From Neorhizobium galegae (GTDB lineage Bacteria; Pseudomonadota; Alphaproteobacteria; Rhizobiales; Rhizobiaceae), in the NCBI RefSeq assembly GCF_017877135.1, contig NZ_JAGIPH010000001.1, positions 1,240,001 to 1,304,000 of the forward strand: a DNA stretch of 64,000 bases, given 5' to 3'. Numbering within the stretch: position 1 is the stretch's first letter; every line of letters starts with the position of its first letter. Shown piece by piece: positions 17,861 through 27,411 of this stretch. A program made the translations under genes and the position numbers. A model generated the notes under the pieces. It was given only the letters and a program-made list of their open reading frames with translations. It did not search any database and was not told the origin of the DNA.

Positions 17861-19114
17861 ATGACCCAATCCCACGATCAGACCAGCGCCATCGATCCCG
17901 TCAAGCTGGAGAAGCTGGCGGAAGTGGCCGTGAAGGTTGGCCTGCAGCTGCAGAAGAACCAGGACCTCATCATCACCGCGCCGATTGCCGCTTTGCCGCT
18001 CGTGCGCTTCATCACGCGCCATGCCTACCGCGCCGGCGCCGGCCTCGTCACCACCTTCTATTCGGACGAGGAAACCACGCTTGCACGCTATGCCGAAGCG
18101 CCGGACGAAAGCTTCGACAAAGCCTCCGGCTGGCTCTACGAGGGCATGGCGAAAGCCTATGCCGGCGGTGCGGCCCGCCTTGCCATTTCAGGCGACAATC
18201 CGATGATGCTGGCCGCCCAGGATCCGGAAAAGGTAGCGCGCGCCAACAAGGCCAACTCCATCGCCTACAAACCGGCGCTCGAAAAGATCTCCAATTTCGA
18301 CATCAACTGGCACATCTGCTCCTATCCGAACCCGGCCTGGGCGCGGCAGGTGTTTCCGGATATGGCTGAAGACGATGCCGTGCGGGCGCTTGCCGAAGCG
18401 ATCTTTTCCGCCTCGCGCATCAATACGCCGGACCCGATTGCCGCCTGGGCAGACCACAATGCCAACCTGAAGAAGCGTTCGAGCTTCCTCAATAGCGAAC
18501 GCTTTGCCGCGCTGCATTTTTCAGGCCCCGGCACGGACCTGACGGTTGGCCTTGCCGATGGCCACGAATGGCATGGCGGCGCATCGAAAGCAAAGAACGG
18601 CGTCACCTGCAACCCGAATATCCCGACGGAAGAAGTCTTCACCACGCCGCATGCGCTGAAAGTGGAAGGCCATGTCTCCTCGACCAAGCCGCTGTCGCAC
18701 CAGGGAACGCTGATCGACAACATACAGGTGCGGTTCGAGGCGGGCCGTATCGTCGAAGCGAAAGCGTCGAAGGGCGAAGAGGTGCTGAACAAGGTTCTGG
18801 ATACCGATGAAGGCGCCCGTCGCCTCGGCGAAGTGGCGCTCGTGCCGCATTCCTCGCCGATTTCCGCCTCCGGCGTGCTCTTCTACAACACACTGTTTGA
18901 TGAAAATGCCTCCTGCCACATCGCACTTGGCCAGTGCTATTCAAAATGCTTCCTCGACGGCGCATCGCTGACGCAAGAGCAGATCAAGGCGCAGGGCGGC
19001 AATTCCTCGCTCATCCACATCGACTGGATGATCGGCTCGGACAAGGTCGATATCGATGGTGTCCGCGCCGATGGCACGAAGGTTCCGGTCATGCGGCAGG
19101 GCGAGTGGGCGTAA
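17861..19114 (+). CDS. M29 family aminopeptidase
   Basis: A 417-residue metallopeptidase of the thermophilic-aminopeptidase family (M29). Visible elements include PALEKISNFDINWHICSYPNPAWA, NIPTEEVFTTPHALKVEGHVSST (metal-ligand Glu and His), EVALVPHSSPISASGVLFYNTLFDENASCHIALGQCY and the end HIDWMIGSDKVDIDGV. It removes N-terminal residues from peptides using two metal ions, in the cytoplasm. I use the ATG at 17861, with AAGGAAG upstream; a TTG at 17840 would place the SD inside the gene. Confidence 0.92.
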   Translation: MTQSHDQTSAIDPVKLEKLAEVAVKVGLQLQKNQDLIITAPIAALPLVRFITRHAYRAGAGLVTTFYSDEETTLARYAEAPDESFDKASGWLYEGMAKAYAGGAARLAISGDNPMMLAAQDPEKVARANKANSIAYKPALEKISNFDINWHICSYPNPAWARQVFPDMAEDDAVRALAEAIFSASRINTPDPIAAWADHNANLKKRSSFLNSERFAALHFSGPGTDLTVGLADGHEWHGGASKAKNGVTCNPNIPTEEVFTTPHALKVEGHVSSTKPLSHQGTLIDNIQVRFEAGRIVEAKASKGEEVLNKVLDTDEGARRLGEVALVPHSSPISASGVLFYNTLFDENASCHIALGQCYSKCFLDGASLTQEQIKAQGGNSSLIHIDWMIGSDKVDIDGVRADGTKVPVMRQGEWA

Positions 19115-19613
19115 GCCTTGGCTGAAGTACCTCTCTCAGAAAAGAACGCCGGAGCTGTACTCCGACGTTCAGGCACCGCTATAGACGGATTACGCCGTCG
19201 AGCAGAAGCATAGGCGATAGGCAGCCTTACAGGCAGCAACGCCAGTGGCCACACACATACTCTCGACGCCCGAAGCGAACGCGAGTGTACGGTGAGACCC
19301 AATGACATGCGCGAAGCGACATGCATGGTCCTCTATGGTCTGAGGACTCTTGAATGTCAGACGGACTTGGGGTATAAGCCCCTGCGAGGGAGACTTATCC
19401 ATAGTATCCATCTTATCCCGCTTGCGAGTCGAGAAATGCTCAGCGGGACCGGAACCGGCCCTACTCTGGCGCTGCAACGCCTTGTAGGGCCGTTTTCATT
19501 TCCGGCATTCATGATTTACCTATACAGGCAAAATTCAGGCGCCACAAGCCCACCGCCTTGTATGAATGTGCAAATTCGCATACAGTGGACTCGAAATCCA
19601 TGGAGGATACAGC
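19115..19613. other. Gap before the low-GC gene; no supported protein gene
   Basis: About 500 bp without a gene I can support. A minus-strand frame at 19190-19411 could encode a 73-residue Cys-rich peptide but has no convincing SD or family match. The stretch holds a terminator-like hairpin (listed separately), and base composition drops after about 19500. Confidence 0.4.
19457..19496 (+). terminator. Terminator-like nested hairpin
   Basis: Outer stem GGCCCTAC (19457-19464) pairs with GTAGGGCC (19484-19491), with an inner GGCG/CGCC stem, followed by GTTTT. It is about 340 bp after the aminopeptidase stop, so it may end an unannotated short RNA instead of that gene. Confidence 0.55.
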
Positions 19614-20102
19614 ATGTCTGACCAAGCCCTACTGAACGCTGAAAACAGGAAAAAACAGCTGCAAAACAGACGCTTATCTTTGAATGCTGAAATTTTACAG
19701 CTGGATCGAGAAATAGGCGAAATTGATACATTCATTAAAACATGGCACCTCTTCGCTGATGCTGTATCAACGCCTACCAAAGATGTGGAAGCAGAAACAA
19801 AAACGGAACAATCCAGCACTCATAAGAACCAGAATCGGAAAAATTCCACGAAAGAAGAAGTTGCCGCTGCCGCACGTGAAGCGATTCGCCGCGCTCAACG
19901 CCCAATGACGAGGCAAGAACTGTATGACACTTTGGTAGGTGATGGCTTAATAATCGAAGGCAAGGAGCCGCTTGCCGTCCTCACAACGATGCTGTGGCGC
20001 ATGAAAGACGAGATTCGTAAGCTCCCAGAGGGCAGGTATGACATTGCAGGCGGAGATGAAAGTGCTTCTCTGCACGACGATTTTCCCGACCTTCTAGGAT
20101 AA
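19614..20102 (+). CDS. Coiled-coil plus winged-helix (HARE-like) protein of unknown function
   Basis: A 162-residue protein. Residues 1-50 form a likely coiled coil (LLNAENRKKQLQNRRLSL, then AEILQLDREIGEIDTFI), followed by a charged linker. Residues 80-150 resemble a HARE-HTH/winged-helix domain: AAREAIRRAQRPMTRQELYDTL then GLIIEGKEPLAVLTTMLWRM. GGAGGATACAGC precedes the ATG. Codon use is clearly AT-richer than neighbouring genes, which points to recent transfer. HARE-type domains occur in transcription subunits and in restriction-linked proteins; a DNA-binding role is inferred, not shown. Confidence 0.75.
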   Translation: MSDQALLNAENRKKQLQNRRLSLNAEILQLDREIGEIDTFIKTWHLFADAVSTPTKDVEAETKTEQSSTHKNQNRKNSTKEEVAAAAREAIRRAQRPMTRQELYDTLVGDGLIIEGKEPLAVLTTMLWRMKDEIRKLPEGRYDIAGGDESASLHDDFPDLLG

Positions 20103-20424
20103 AATATATTTAAAAACAATACCTTATCGTCAGTATCCTGTTCTACGCGCCATCTGCCTCCTCAAAGACGGGTAAGCCAGCGTGCGTAACCTACAGGTCG
20201 AAGCAGGTAGTTTTGTAAGTCTTACGCCACCAATCTCAGGTCTGAACGATAGGACCAAATAGTGCTATGGCTTTTCCGGTAAGATATCGCGCTGCATTCG
20301 AAGGGTAGGGATCCGCAAGGCTCAAGATGGCGCCAATGCTGCACACGCGGCCGTTACCCAGCCCTTACGTCCCGTGCAACCGAGCGTCCATTACCAGCGA
20401 TTTCAACCCTACATATCCTAGGCA
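20103..20424. other. Gap after the low-GC gene; nothing recognised
   Basis: About 320 bp with mixed composition and no open frame, tRNA or insertion-sequence end that I can support. It lies between the low-GC gene and the convergent xseA stop and may be degraded remnant DNA from the insertion event. Confidence 0.4.
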
Positions 20425-22041
20425 TCAAAACAGGCTCCCCTGCTCCGTTCCGTCCGGCGCGGGTTTTGGCGCCTTTTTCTTCGGTGCGGGCGAAGCGGCC
20501 GGGGGCGGGGATGCGGGGGAGACGGCGGTCGCCGCCGTGTCGCCGGCGGTTGCCGACACCGCACCATCGGCAAACTGGATGGCGAGCGCCTGTCCGCTTG
20601 CCACCTCGGCCGCGCGCGTTAACAGTTTGCCCTCGGCCGTCTGGATCACGGCATAACCGCGCTTCAGCACGTTCTTGTAGGAGAGTGATTGCAGCACGCG
20701 GTCCTGCGCCATGACGGCCGCCTTGCGCCGTCCCATGGCATTTTGAAGCGCGCTATCGGCATGGCGCATCAGGGAGGCCAGCTGCAGGCGTTCGCGGCCG
20801 ATATGGGTGAGCAGCCGGCCCGGAAGCCCGGACAGAGCCACCTGTGCCCGTTCGATGCGGCCGCGCTCGCGCAAGACCTGCCGTTCCACGCAGCGGTCTG
20901 CGCGCAAACCCTGCTCCACCAGATGGCGGCGGCGCTCGGCAAGTCGCACGGTGAGAAGATCGAGCCTCAGGCCCGCACTTGCCCGCTCCAGGCTGCGGCG
21001 CTTGGCAATCGCGGTTTTTTCCAGGCCCCGCCCCAGGCCCGTTGCCGCCTCGTCGAAACGCCGGCGGGGCAGCGCCAGCAGCTGGTCGAGCGACGGCAGT
21101 GCCCGCACCAGCGCGCGAAGCCCCTGGCGGCGGTTGTCCATCTGGCGCGATGTCGATCCCTGCAGGCGCGCGCCAAGATTGGCAAGCTGCGCCTGCAGCT
21201 CAGCCTTTACGGGCACTGCCATTTCGGCGGCCCCCGTCGGCGTCGGCGCCCGCACATCGGCGGCATAATCAATGAGCGTCCAGTCGGTCTCGTGGCCGAC
21301 GGCCGAGATCAGCGGGATGTCGCTCGCCGCTGCCGCCCGCACCACCGCCTCGTCGTTGAAACTCCAGAGATCCTCGAGACTGCCGCCACCGCGGGCCACG
21401 ATCAGCAGGTCCGGGCGCCGGATCGGCCCGCCGGGCAAAAGTGCATTGAAGCCGCGGATGGCGTTCGCCACCTCGTCGCCCGACCCCTCGCCCTGCACCT
21501 TCACCGGCCAGACGATGACATGCACCGGAAAGCGGTCGGCAATGCGGTGCAGAATATCGCGGATGACAGCCCCGGTCGGCGATGTGACGACGCCGATCAC
21601 CTGCGGCAGAAAGGGCAGCAGCTGCTTTGCCGCCGGATCGAACAGGCCCTCGGCGGAAAGCTTTCGCTTACGCTCCTCGATCAGCGCCATCAGCGCGCCG
21701 GCACCGGCCGGCTCCAGGTTCTCGATGACGATCTGGTATTTCGATGACCCCGGGAAGGTCGTCACCTTGCCGGTGGCAATCACCTCCATGCCCTCTTCCG
21801 GGCGGAAGCGCAGTTTCGAGAACGACCCCTTCCAGATGACGGCGTCGATGCGCGCCTTGTCGTCCTTCAGCGAAAAATAGGCGTGGCCGGAGGAATGCGG
21901 GCCGCGATAGCCGGAAATCTCGCCGCGCACCCGCACGTGATCGAATGCGGTTTCCACCGTCCGCTTGATCGAGCCCGAAAGCTCCGAGACAGTTTGCTCT
22001 GCAAGATTGGTATGGGGGTCGGAGGAGGACAGCCTGTTCAT
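20425..22041 (-). CDS. xseA: Exodeoxyribonuclease VII large subunit
   Basis: A 538-residue protein. The N-terminal OB-fold ([23 protein letters not shown]) binds single-stranded DNA. The catalytic domain contains [32 protein letters not shown] and [25 protein letters not shown], all XseA landmarks, followed by a long coiled-coil region. It degrades single-stranded DNA to oligonucleotides with XseB, which is not in the window. The C-terminus has an Ala/Pro-rich extension ending in [13 protein letters not shown], making it longer than the E. coli protein. Confidence 0.97.
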   Translation of the reverse strand: MNRLSSSDPHTNLAEQTVSELSGSIKRTVETAFDHVRVRGEISGYRGPHSSGHAYFSLKDDKARIDAVIWKGSFSKLRFRPEEGMEVIATGKVTTFPGSSKYQIVIENLEPAGAGALMALIEERKRKLSAEGLFDPAAKQLLPFLPQVIGVVTSPTGAVIRDILHRIADRFPVHVIVWPVKVQGEGSGDEVANAIRGFNALLPGGPIRRPDLLIVARGGGSLEDLWSFNDEAVVRAAAASDIPLISAVGHETDWTLIDYAADVRAPTPTGAAEMAVPVKAELQAQLANLGARLQGSTSRQMDNRRQGLRALVRALPSLDQLLALPRRRFDEAATGLGRGLEKTAIAKRRSLERASAGLRLDLLTVRLAERRRHLVEQGLRADRCVERQVLRERGRIERAQVALSGLPGRLLTHIGRERLQLASLMRHADSALQNAMGRRKAAVMAQDRVLQSLSYKNVLKRGYAVIQTAEGKLLTRAAEVASGQALAIQFADGAVSATAGDTAATAVSPASPPPAASPAPKKKAPKPAPDGTEQGSLF

Positions 22042-22272
22042 GCCGGGGTTTTAGCGCAGATCGGGTGCCATTTCACCTGTCTTGGCGCGAAAAACGGCTC
22101 TTCTTTGCCGATGCTACAAGAAACCAATGACTACAATTCGAGTTATCCGCTTTAAGGCCCGTTAAAGCTAGGAACGATCATTTAGGGCCAAGGCGGCCTG
22201 GAGCCGGACTCTGTTAGCGTTTTTCCGTCTAATCGTGGACGCAACGCCCAGAGAGACAAAAGGAGACCGAGC

Positions 22273-22506
22273 GTGCTCTTACTGACGGCTACCTGCATCG
22301 GCTTTACAACGGGCGCCCTGCGCTCGATGTTTTCCATCGCCTTCGTCGCAGCGATGATTCTGGTCATCTTCGCCGTGGCCGCGTTCGTGTCGCCCGCACC
22401 GGTTTCGTTCTGGAATCTGGCCATCGCCATTGCCGGCTACAATCTCGGCATCATCGGCCTGATGGGCGCCATCTTCGTCACCGAAGGCCGCAGCCAGACC
22501 GCCTGA
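22273..22506 (+). CDS. Small two-helix membrane protein
   Basis: A 77-residue protein with two probable transmembrane helices (MFSIAFVAAMILVIFAVAAF and the NLAIAIAGYNLGIIGLMGAIF region) and a short polar tail. The start is GTG at 22273 with AGGAG eight bases upstream. It is divergent from xseA and convergent with the large membrane protein gene. I do not recognise the family. Confidence 0.75.
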   Translation: MLLLTATCIGFTTGALRSMFSIAFVAAMILVIFAVAAFVSPAPVSFWNLAIAIAGYNLGIIGLMGAIFVTEGRSQTA

Positions 22507-22562
22507 GCCAGACCGGCCGATCGCCGCAGGTCCTGTCGGTAAGCGGTCGGCAAATGCATGCG

Positions 22563-24437
22563 TCAGCGTGGACGCACCACGTAAAGCTGAAAACCCGTCA
22601 TCGCGGCCGCCACCGGCCGCAGGTAATCCGGCAGATCCCCGCGTGCCAGATGCGCATAGAGCCCGTCCGGCTTCAGCCGGATCAAATCGCGCGTCTGCGG
22701 ATCCGCCGGGCAGAATGCGATGATCGCCACATTCGCCCCATCGAGGAAGGCCTTGGCCTCCGCAGGCGTCGCAAGCCCGATATGCAGTTCCGTCAGCATG
22801 CCCGCCTGGTTGCGATGGTAAGGCGCCGACAGCACCCGGTGATGCGTGAAGCGCAGGATGGCCGCACCGCTGTCGGAGGGGGCCGCCACCGTGCGGGCCG
22901 GCAGACGCTTCAACAGCGCCATGTCTGCCTCGCTCCGGCAGCCGTTTTCCGCCTGCATCGGTGTGGCTGCCTGCGTCAGCGCATTCATGCTGAGCGAAGC
23001 CTCAAGGCCGCGCGCTCCGACAATACCGGCAAAGAACCACACCACCGGCACCGAGGCGAGCACGGTAACGATATAGGCAAAGCCGGCATTCATGTTTTCC
23101 GGCTCGGCATGGGACATCCGGCGCAAATCGTTGATGAGGAGGGACAGCGGCAGGATGGCCAGCGCATTGGAGAAATAGGCGCCTCGCACCTGGATCAGCG
23201 CCACGGCAAGAGCTGCCACAAGGAGTGCGCCGAGAAGCATGTGCTGCTCCACGCGGGCGGCATCCTCGCCGCGAAAATCCAGCGCGCGAAAAATGCAGAC
23301 GGCAATGGCAAACAGGCCGACGGCATAAAAGCCGCCCGCCGCCTCAGGCGCCAGGCGGATCTGCGACAGAACCGGCTGCGCCTCGCTGACCTTGCTCAGC
23401 CAGAGCTCCTGCAGCATCGGATCAAGGCCGGCAAGCGGGCTTGCCAGGCAGTCGGGCGCAATCAACATGGCCGTACCGAGAACTATGAGGGCAAGCAGGC
23501 CAAGCAGCAGCACGCGGCCGAACACCCCGGCGCGTTCCCCGAAACGGGCCAGAAGAAACAGCCCGCCGCCGCCGACGGCTGCCAGCGCGTAGAAGCCGAG
23601 AGACAGGTTATCGCAGGTGACCACCCGATAGGTCGAAGGCGGCACGGTCGCGAAAAAGAAGAGGCTGATCGAGATCGCCAGCGACAGGCCGAACTGCCCG
23701 GCCTTTCGGGAAAACGCCGTCCCGTGAACCGCCCATTGTACGGCAACGCAGGCACAGGCGACTGCCACCAGCGGCAGTGTCTCGGCGCCGATGGCCATGG
23801 CGAGCGCCGCAAGACAGCCGGCAATCGCATGGCTTGGCCCTTCGCGCCGCTCCACCAGCGAGGCCGTCAGAAACATCATCACCACCATCTGGATATTGTG
23901 GTGGTCGATCGCGCCGGGATGGAATTTGAGCGAGGTAAAGACCGAGAGCGCCGCAAGCCCGAAGGCGATATGCATGGTGGCGGCCCCGCCGAGCCTGCGC
24001 CCGCCAAGCCCCGCCGCCACCATGAACAGCACAGCCATTAAAAGCGGCCAAACGGCAAGCGCCAGCGCCTCGGCGCGCTCCTGCGTCTCACCCGCGATCT
24101 GGAACAGCCGGACAAGGCCCGCAATGGCCAAGTCCACAAGCCGCGACCAGTGCATCAGCGTGCCGCCGTCAAGCCCAAGCCGGTATTGCTTGAGATCGAA
24201 CCAGCCTTGGCCGGCCAGAAAATCCCGCACCTCGACAAGACGCATCACATCGTCATTGTCCGGCCCGACATAATCGGCGCCGCTGCCCATAACCGCGATG
24301 GCGGCAACCACCACCACGGCATAGGCCATCAGCGAGGGAAAGAACTGCTGCCAGGGGCCGGACTGCCCGGTACCGGTGCCGGCATGTTTGCGGGCCTCTG
24401 TCATGCCGCCGCGCGTGGTCTTCGTCATCTGTCTCAT
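22563..24437 (-). CDS. Large multi-spanning membrane protein, GT-C-like glycosyltransferase
   Basis: A 624-residue protein with about 11-13 membrane helices and a C-terminal soluble domain from about residue 480. The first periplasmic loop carries an acidic motif PDNDD at 59-63 followed by MRLVEVRDFL, like the DxD/ExD motif in GT-C enzymes (STT3, ArnT, GtrS types) that use polyprenyl-phosphate sugars. A His pair in GAIDHHNIQ (about residue 175) is typical of STT3-like loops. It is divergent from GtrB- and GtrA-like genes, which would supply the lipid-linked sugar. The acceptor is unknown. Confidence 0.7.
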   Translation of the reverse strand: MRQMTKTTRGGMTEARKHAGTGTGQSGPWQQFFPSLMAYAVVVVAAIAVMGSGADYVGPDNDDVMRLVEVRDFLAGQGWFDLKQYRLGLDGGTLMHWSRLVDLAIAGLVRLFQIAGETQERAEALALAVWPLLMAVLFMVAAGLGGRRLGGAATMHIAFGLAALSVFTSLKFHPGAIDHHNIQMVVMMFLTASLVERREGPSHAIAGCLAALAMAIGAETLPLVAVACACVAVQWAVHGTAFSRKAGQFGLSLAISISLFFFATVPPSTYRVVTCDNLSLGFYALAAVGGGGLFLLARFGERAGVFGRVLLLGLLALIVLGTAMLIAPDCLASPLAGLDPMLQELWLSKVSEAQPVLSQIRLAPEAAGGFYAVGLFAIAVCIFRALDFRGEDAARVEQHMLLGALLVAALAVALIQVRGAYFSNALAILPLSLLINDLRRMSHAEPENMNAGFAYIVTVLASVPVVWFFAGIVGARGLEASLSMNALTQAATPMQAENGCRSEADMALLKRLPARTVAAPSDSGAAILRFTHHRVLSAPYHRNQAGMLTELHIGLATPAEAKAFLDGANVAIIAFCPADPQTRDLIRLKPDGLYAHLARGDLPDYLRPVAAAMTGFQLYVVRPR

Positions 24438-24607
24438 CCCGCTGGCGGCCGCGCGAGGCCTTTTTGAGCAGAGGCATAACGCCGCCCTGAGGGGCTTTCG
24501 CCGGATTGCCCGTTGCGGCGAAACCTAGCCTTAACCTTATCAAGAAATAGTAAAGTCAGGCGTGCCGGCACCGCGCTCAAGGATTGATGTGTCGCCGAGT
24601 GACATCC

Positions 24608-25615
24608 ATGGACAGTTTTGCCGCCGGCCATCGCAGGATTGCCGTGCTTCTTCCCTGCTATAACGAGGCGCCGTCGATTGCAGCGGTGGTGCGCGGCTTC
24701 CGTTCGGCCCTGCCGGAGGCGCGCATCTACGTCTATGACAACAATTCCACCGATGGCACGGCACTTCTGGCCATGCTTGCCGGCGCCGAGGTGCTGCGCG
24801 AACGCCGCCAGGGCAAGGGCCATGTGGTGCGCCGCATGTTTGCCGATATCGATGCCGATATCTACCTGATGGCCGATGGTGACGGCACCTATGGGCCTGA
24901 CGATGCGGAAGACCTTATCCGCACCCTGATTACCGAACGCGCCGACATGGTCGTCGGCACCCGCCGGGACCTGTCCGACACGGCCGGACGCCACGGCCAC
25001 GCCCTTGGCAACCGCCTGTTCAACCATCTTTACCGGCGCCTGTTCGCAGACGGTTTCACCGATATCTTTTCCGGCTACCGCGCCTTTTCCCGCCGCTTCG
25101 TCAAAAGCTTTCCTGCCGTCTCCGACGGGTTCGAAGTGGAGACGGAAATGTCGGTGCACGCCTTTCGCCTGAAAATGCCGGTCTGCGAACTGCCGCTCGA
25201 TTATGGACGGCGGCTGGAGGGATCTGCCTCGAAACTATCGACGCTTGGCGATGGCGCGCGCATCCTTCTTATGTTTGCCATGCTGCTCAAGGAAACCCGC
25301 CCCTTTGCGCTGTTCGGCGGCCTGGCGCTTCTCCTGATGCTGGCAGGCCTTGCGCTCGCCGTGCCGGTTCTCGCCGATTATCTTCAGACGGGCCTCGTGC
25401 CGCGCCTGCCGACCTGGGTTCTGTCGCTTGCGTTTGCCGGCGTCTCGGCCATGTCTCTGACGGCCGGCGTGGTGCTGGACAGCGTGGCGCGTGGACGCAA
25501 CGAATTGCTGCGCCTGCATTATCTGAGTGCGCCCCACCTTACCTTTGACATGAACCCGCCAGCGGCTGCCGACCTCCCGCCCGCCATCGCGCTCAAACGA
25601 AAGCGGCGTGCGTGA
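24608..25615 (+). CDS. GtrB-type polyprenyl-phosphate glycosyltransferase (GT2)
   Basis: A 335-residue GT2 enzyme. The catalytic domain shows AVLLPCYNEAPSI, YVYDNNSTDGT and the metal-binding DGD at 90-92 in MADGDGTYGPDDA; two membrane helices follow from about residue 230. This is the layout of DPMS/GtrB enzymes that transfer a sugar from a nucleotide sugar to undecaprenyl phosphate on the cytoplasmic face. The SD before the ATG at 24608 is weak; ATG 24587 is possible. The stop overlaps the gtrA-like start by four bases. Confidence 0.88.
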   Translation: MDSFAAGHRRIAVLLPCYNEAPSIAAVVRGFRSALPEARIYVYDNNSTDGTALLAMLAGAEVLRERRQGKGHVVRRMFADIDADIYLMADGDGTYGPDDAEDLIRTLITERADMVVGTRRDLSDTAGRHGHALGNRLFNHLYRRLFADGFTDIFSGYRAFSRRFVKSFPAVSDGFEVETEMSVHAFRLKMPVCELPLDYGRRLEGSASKLSTLGDGARILLMFAMLLKETRPFALFGGLALLLMLAGLALAVPVLADYLQTGLVPRLPTWVLSLAFAGVSAMSLTAGVVLDSVARGRNELLRLHYLSAPHLTFDMNPPAAADLPPAIALKRKRRA

Positions 25616-26010
25616 AAAGGCCTGTTAGGTTCCTGGTGGCCGGCGGCTTTGGCTTCGTCATCGACGCGGGCCTTACCCATCTGCTGATTGCCGGTGCAGG
25701 CTTCAGTCCCTTTGCGGCGCGCATGCCGGCGATTGCCGCCGCCCTCTCCTTCACCTGGGTGTTCAACCGCACCTTCACCTTTGGCCGCTCGCCGCATTCG
25801 CTGGCGGCAGAAGGTTTTCGCTACTGGGCCGTCGGCGCAACGTCTGCCGTTCTGAATTACGGGATCTATGCGGCGCTTATCCACCGCCTGCCGATGATCC
25901 AGCCCGTGGCGGCGGTGGTGCTGTCGTCCGCCGCCGCCACGCTCTATTCCTTCTTCGGCTATTCCCGCTTCGTCTTTCGCCACCGCAACGGGACCGCGAA
26001 AGAGGATTAA
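25612..26010 (+). CDS. GtrA-like membrane protein (sugar-lipid flippase family)
   Basis: A 132-residue protein with four predicted membrane helices and the GtrA/DPMS-flippase pattern: RFLVAGGFGFVIDAGL at the start, FTWVFNRTFTF in the middle, and YSFFGYSRFVFR at the end. GtrA proteins are thought to flip undecaprenyl-phosphate sugars to the periplasm. It starts with GTG inside the stop of the glycosyltransferase gene (GTGA overlap), so the two are coupled. Confidence 0.9.
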   Translation: MKRPVRFLVAGGFGFVIDAGLTHLLIAGAGFSPFAARMPAIAAALSFTWVFNRTFTFGRSPHSLAAEGFRYWAVGATSAVLNYGIYAALIHRLPMIQPVAAVVLSSAAATLYSFFGYSRFVFRHRNGTAKED

Positions 26011-26031
26011 GCCTTGAAAGGCTGTTCAAGA

Positions 26032-26144
26032 ATTCTGTCTGGCGCGGCGAAAATGGTGATTTCGAGAATCGGAGCGGAGCGTATTGAAAGGTAGGTGAGT
26101 ACCGGACAAGCAGAAATTGCCATTTGCAGCCCGCCAGAGAGAAT
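26032..26144. repeat. Long imperfect hairpin between convergent genes
   Basis: Two 25-bp arms, 26032-26056 and 26120-26144, are inverted copies with seven mismatches (both contain ATTCT.TCTGGCG and end in AATGG). The similarity continues inward, and a central short hairpin is plausible. It fills the 153-bp gap between the gtrA-like stop (26010) and the dehydrogenase stop (26164). It may be a bidirectional RNA-ending structure or a copy of a dispersed rhizobial palindrome. Confidence 0.65.
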
Positions 26145-26163
26145 TATGGGATAGACTTTGTCA

Positions 26164-27150
26164 TCAGACGGTTTCCCACCCATCCTTCTCGCTTGCCCGG
26201 TAGATGGCATCGATGAAGCGCTGGTTCGCGGCCGAGCTTTCAAGCGACACGACCTCGGCATCCCCGCCCAACGCCTTTTTCGCAAAGGCTTCCGCCTGGC
26301 GCCGATACTGGCGGCTGTCGGGAAAGCGGAAGATTTCCGAACGGCCATGCTTCTGGTCGGTAAGTTCCACCTCCTCAGCCCCCCAGCGGTCGGCATTGAA
26401 CGGCGATTTCACCTCGATAAAGCCATCGGTGCCGTGGAACACCATCAGCTGGCGCGCCGCAAGCTGGGTGGAGATGTAGAAGGTGAGGTCGAAATCGCCG
26501 AAATCGGCCTTTACGGTCGAATAGATGTCGGTGCCGAATTCCTTGTCGCGCTCCGTCGTCGCCTGCACCCGGATCGGCTCGCGGCCCGTGGAGAAGCGCG
26601 TGGTAATCGTCGGGTAGACGCCGATATCCGGCAGGCCGCCGCCACCAAGTTCTGGAATGTTGCGCATATTGGACGGATCGCGGTTGAAATAGGTGAACGC
26701 GCCCTGCACGTGGCGCAGCCGGCCGATGGCGCCGGAGGCCAAAAGCTCGCGCACCTTCAGCCACACCGGTGCATAGGTCACCATGAAGGCTTCGGCAATC
26801 AGCACGCCATGGCGGTCGCGCGCCGCGATCAGTTGGTCGATCTCGTCGGCCTTCAGCGAAATCGGCTTTTCGCACAGCACATGCTTGCCGGCCGCGGCCG
26901 CCTTCAGCGACCATTCCACATGCTGGCTGGTCGGCAGCGGAATATAGACCGCATCGATCACGTCGGACGCCAGCATCTCCTCGTAGGAGCCAAAGGCATG
27001 CGGCACCGAAAACCGATCCGCCATTTCGCGTGCGCGGGAAAAATCGCGGCTGGCAATGGCGCTCACCACGCAGTTTTCCGCATCCTGAATGGCCGGCACC
27101 ACGGCATCGCGACCGATCTTGGCGGTGGAAAGAATACCAAAACGCAACAT
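26164..27150 (-). CDS. Gfo/Idh/MocA family oxidoreductase
   Basis: A 328-residue NAD(P)-dependent oxidoreductase. It has the N-terminal Rossmann region ([19 protein letters not shown]), the EKP motif in [10 protein letters not shown], and [13 protein letters not shown] in the active-site domain. AGGAGGAACTC sits directly before the ATG at 27150, so the longer frame to 27300 is not used. Similar proteins act on xylose or other sugars or on dihydrodiols. No sugar transporter is adjacent, so the substrate is unknown. Confidence 0.9.
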   Translation of the reverse strand: MLRFGILSTAKIGRDAVVPAIQDAENCVVSAIASRDFSRAREMADRFSVPHAFGSYEEMLASDVIDAVYIPLPTSQHVEWSLKAAAAGKHVLCEKPISLKADEIDQLIAARDRHGVLIAEAFMVTYAPVWLKVRELLASGAIGRLRHVQGAFTYFNRDPSNMRNIPELGGGGLPDIGVYPTITTRFSTGREPIRVQATTERDKEFGTDIYSTVKADFGDFDLTFYISTQLAARQLMVFHGTDGFIEVKSPFNADRWGAEEVELTDQKHGRSEIFRFPDSRQYRRQAEAFAKKALGGDAEVVSLESSAANQRFIDAIYRASEKDGWETV

Positions 27151-27411
27151 GAGTTCCTCCTGATCATTGTGCGGCGGCACCCTAGCGCATGTCCCTTTCG
27201 TCTGCGCAGCAAATTTATCGGAGTTTTTGCAGGCGGAGCGTTTTCGACCCCTCAATGCCAGGCGCTTTTCCGGCTCGCGCCATCGCCTCGGCACCAGCAC
27301 CGGGCGTCACCATGAATGGCCGAAAATGTCCGCTCTTCGTCCGAAGGCTTGCTTTTGCCTTTTGGTCAAACGGCTATCTTCGTGCTATCTTCACAAACCG
27401 GAGAACAGAAA

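Noticed and set aside
19190..19411. A minus-strand frame encoding a 73-residue Cys-containing peptide
   Set aside because: No SD sequence, no recognised family and low-complexity content; left out of the gene list but noted in the gap entry.
22554..24041. A 495-codon plus-strand frame across the large membrane protein gene
   Set aside because: The minus-strand product shows membrane helices and a GT-C-type motif; the plus-strand product is low-complexity and His/Arg-rich.
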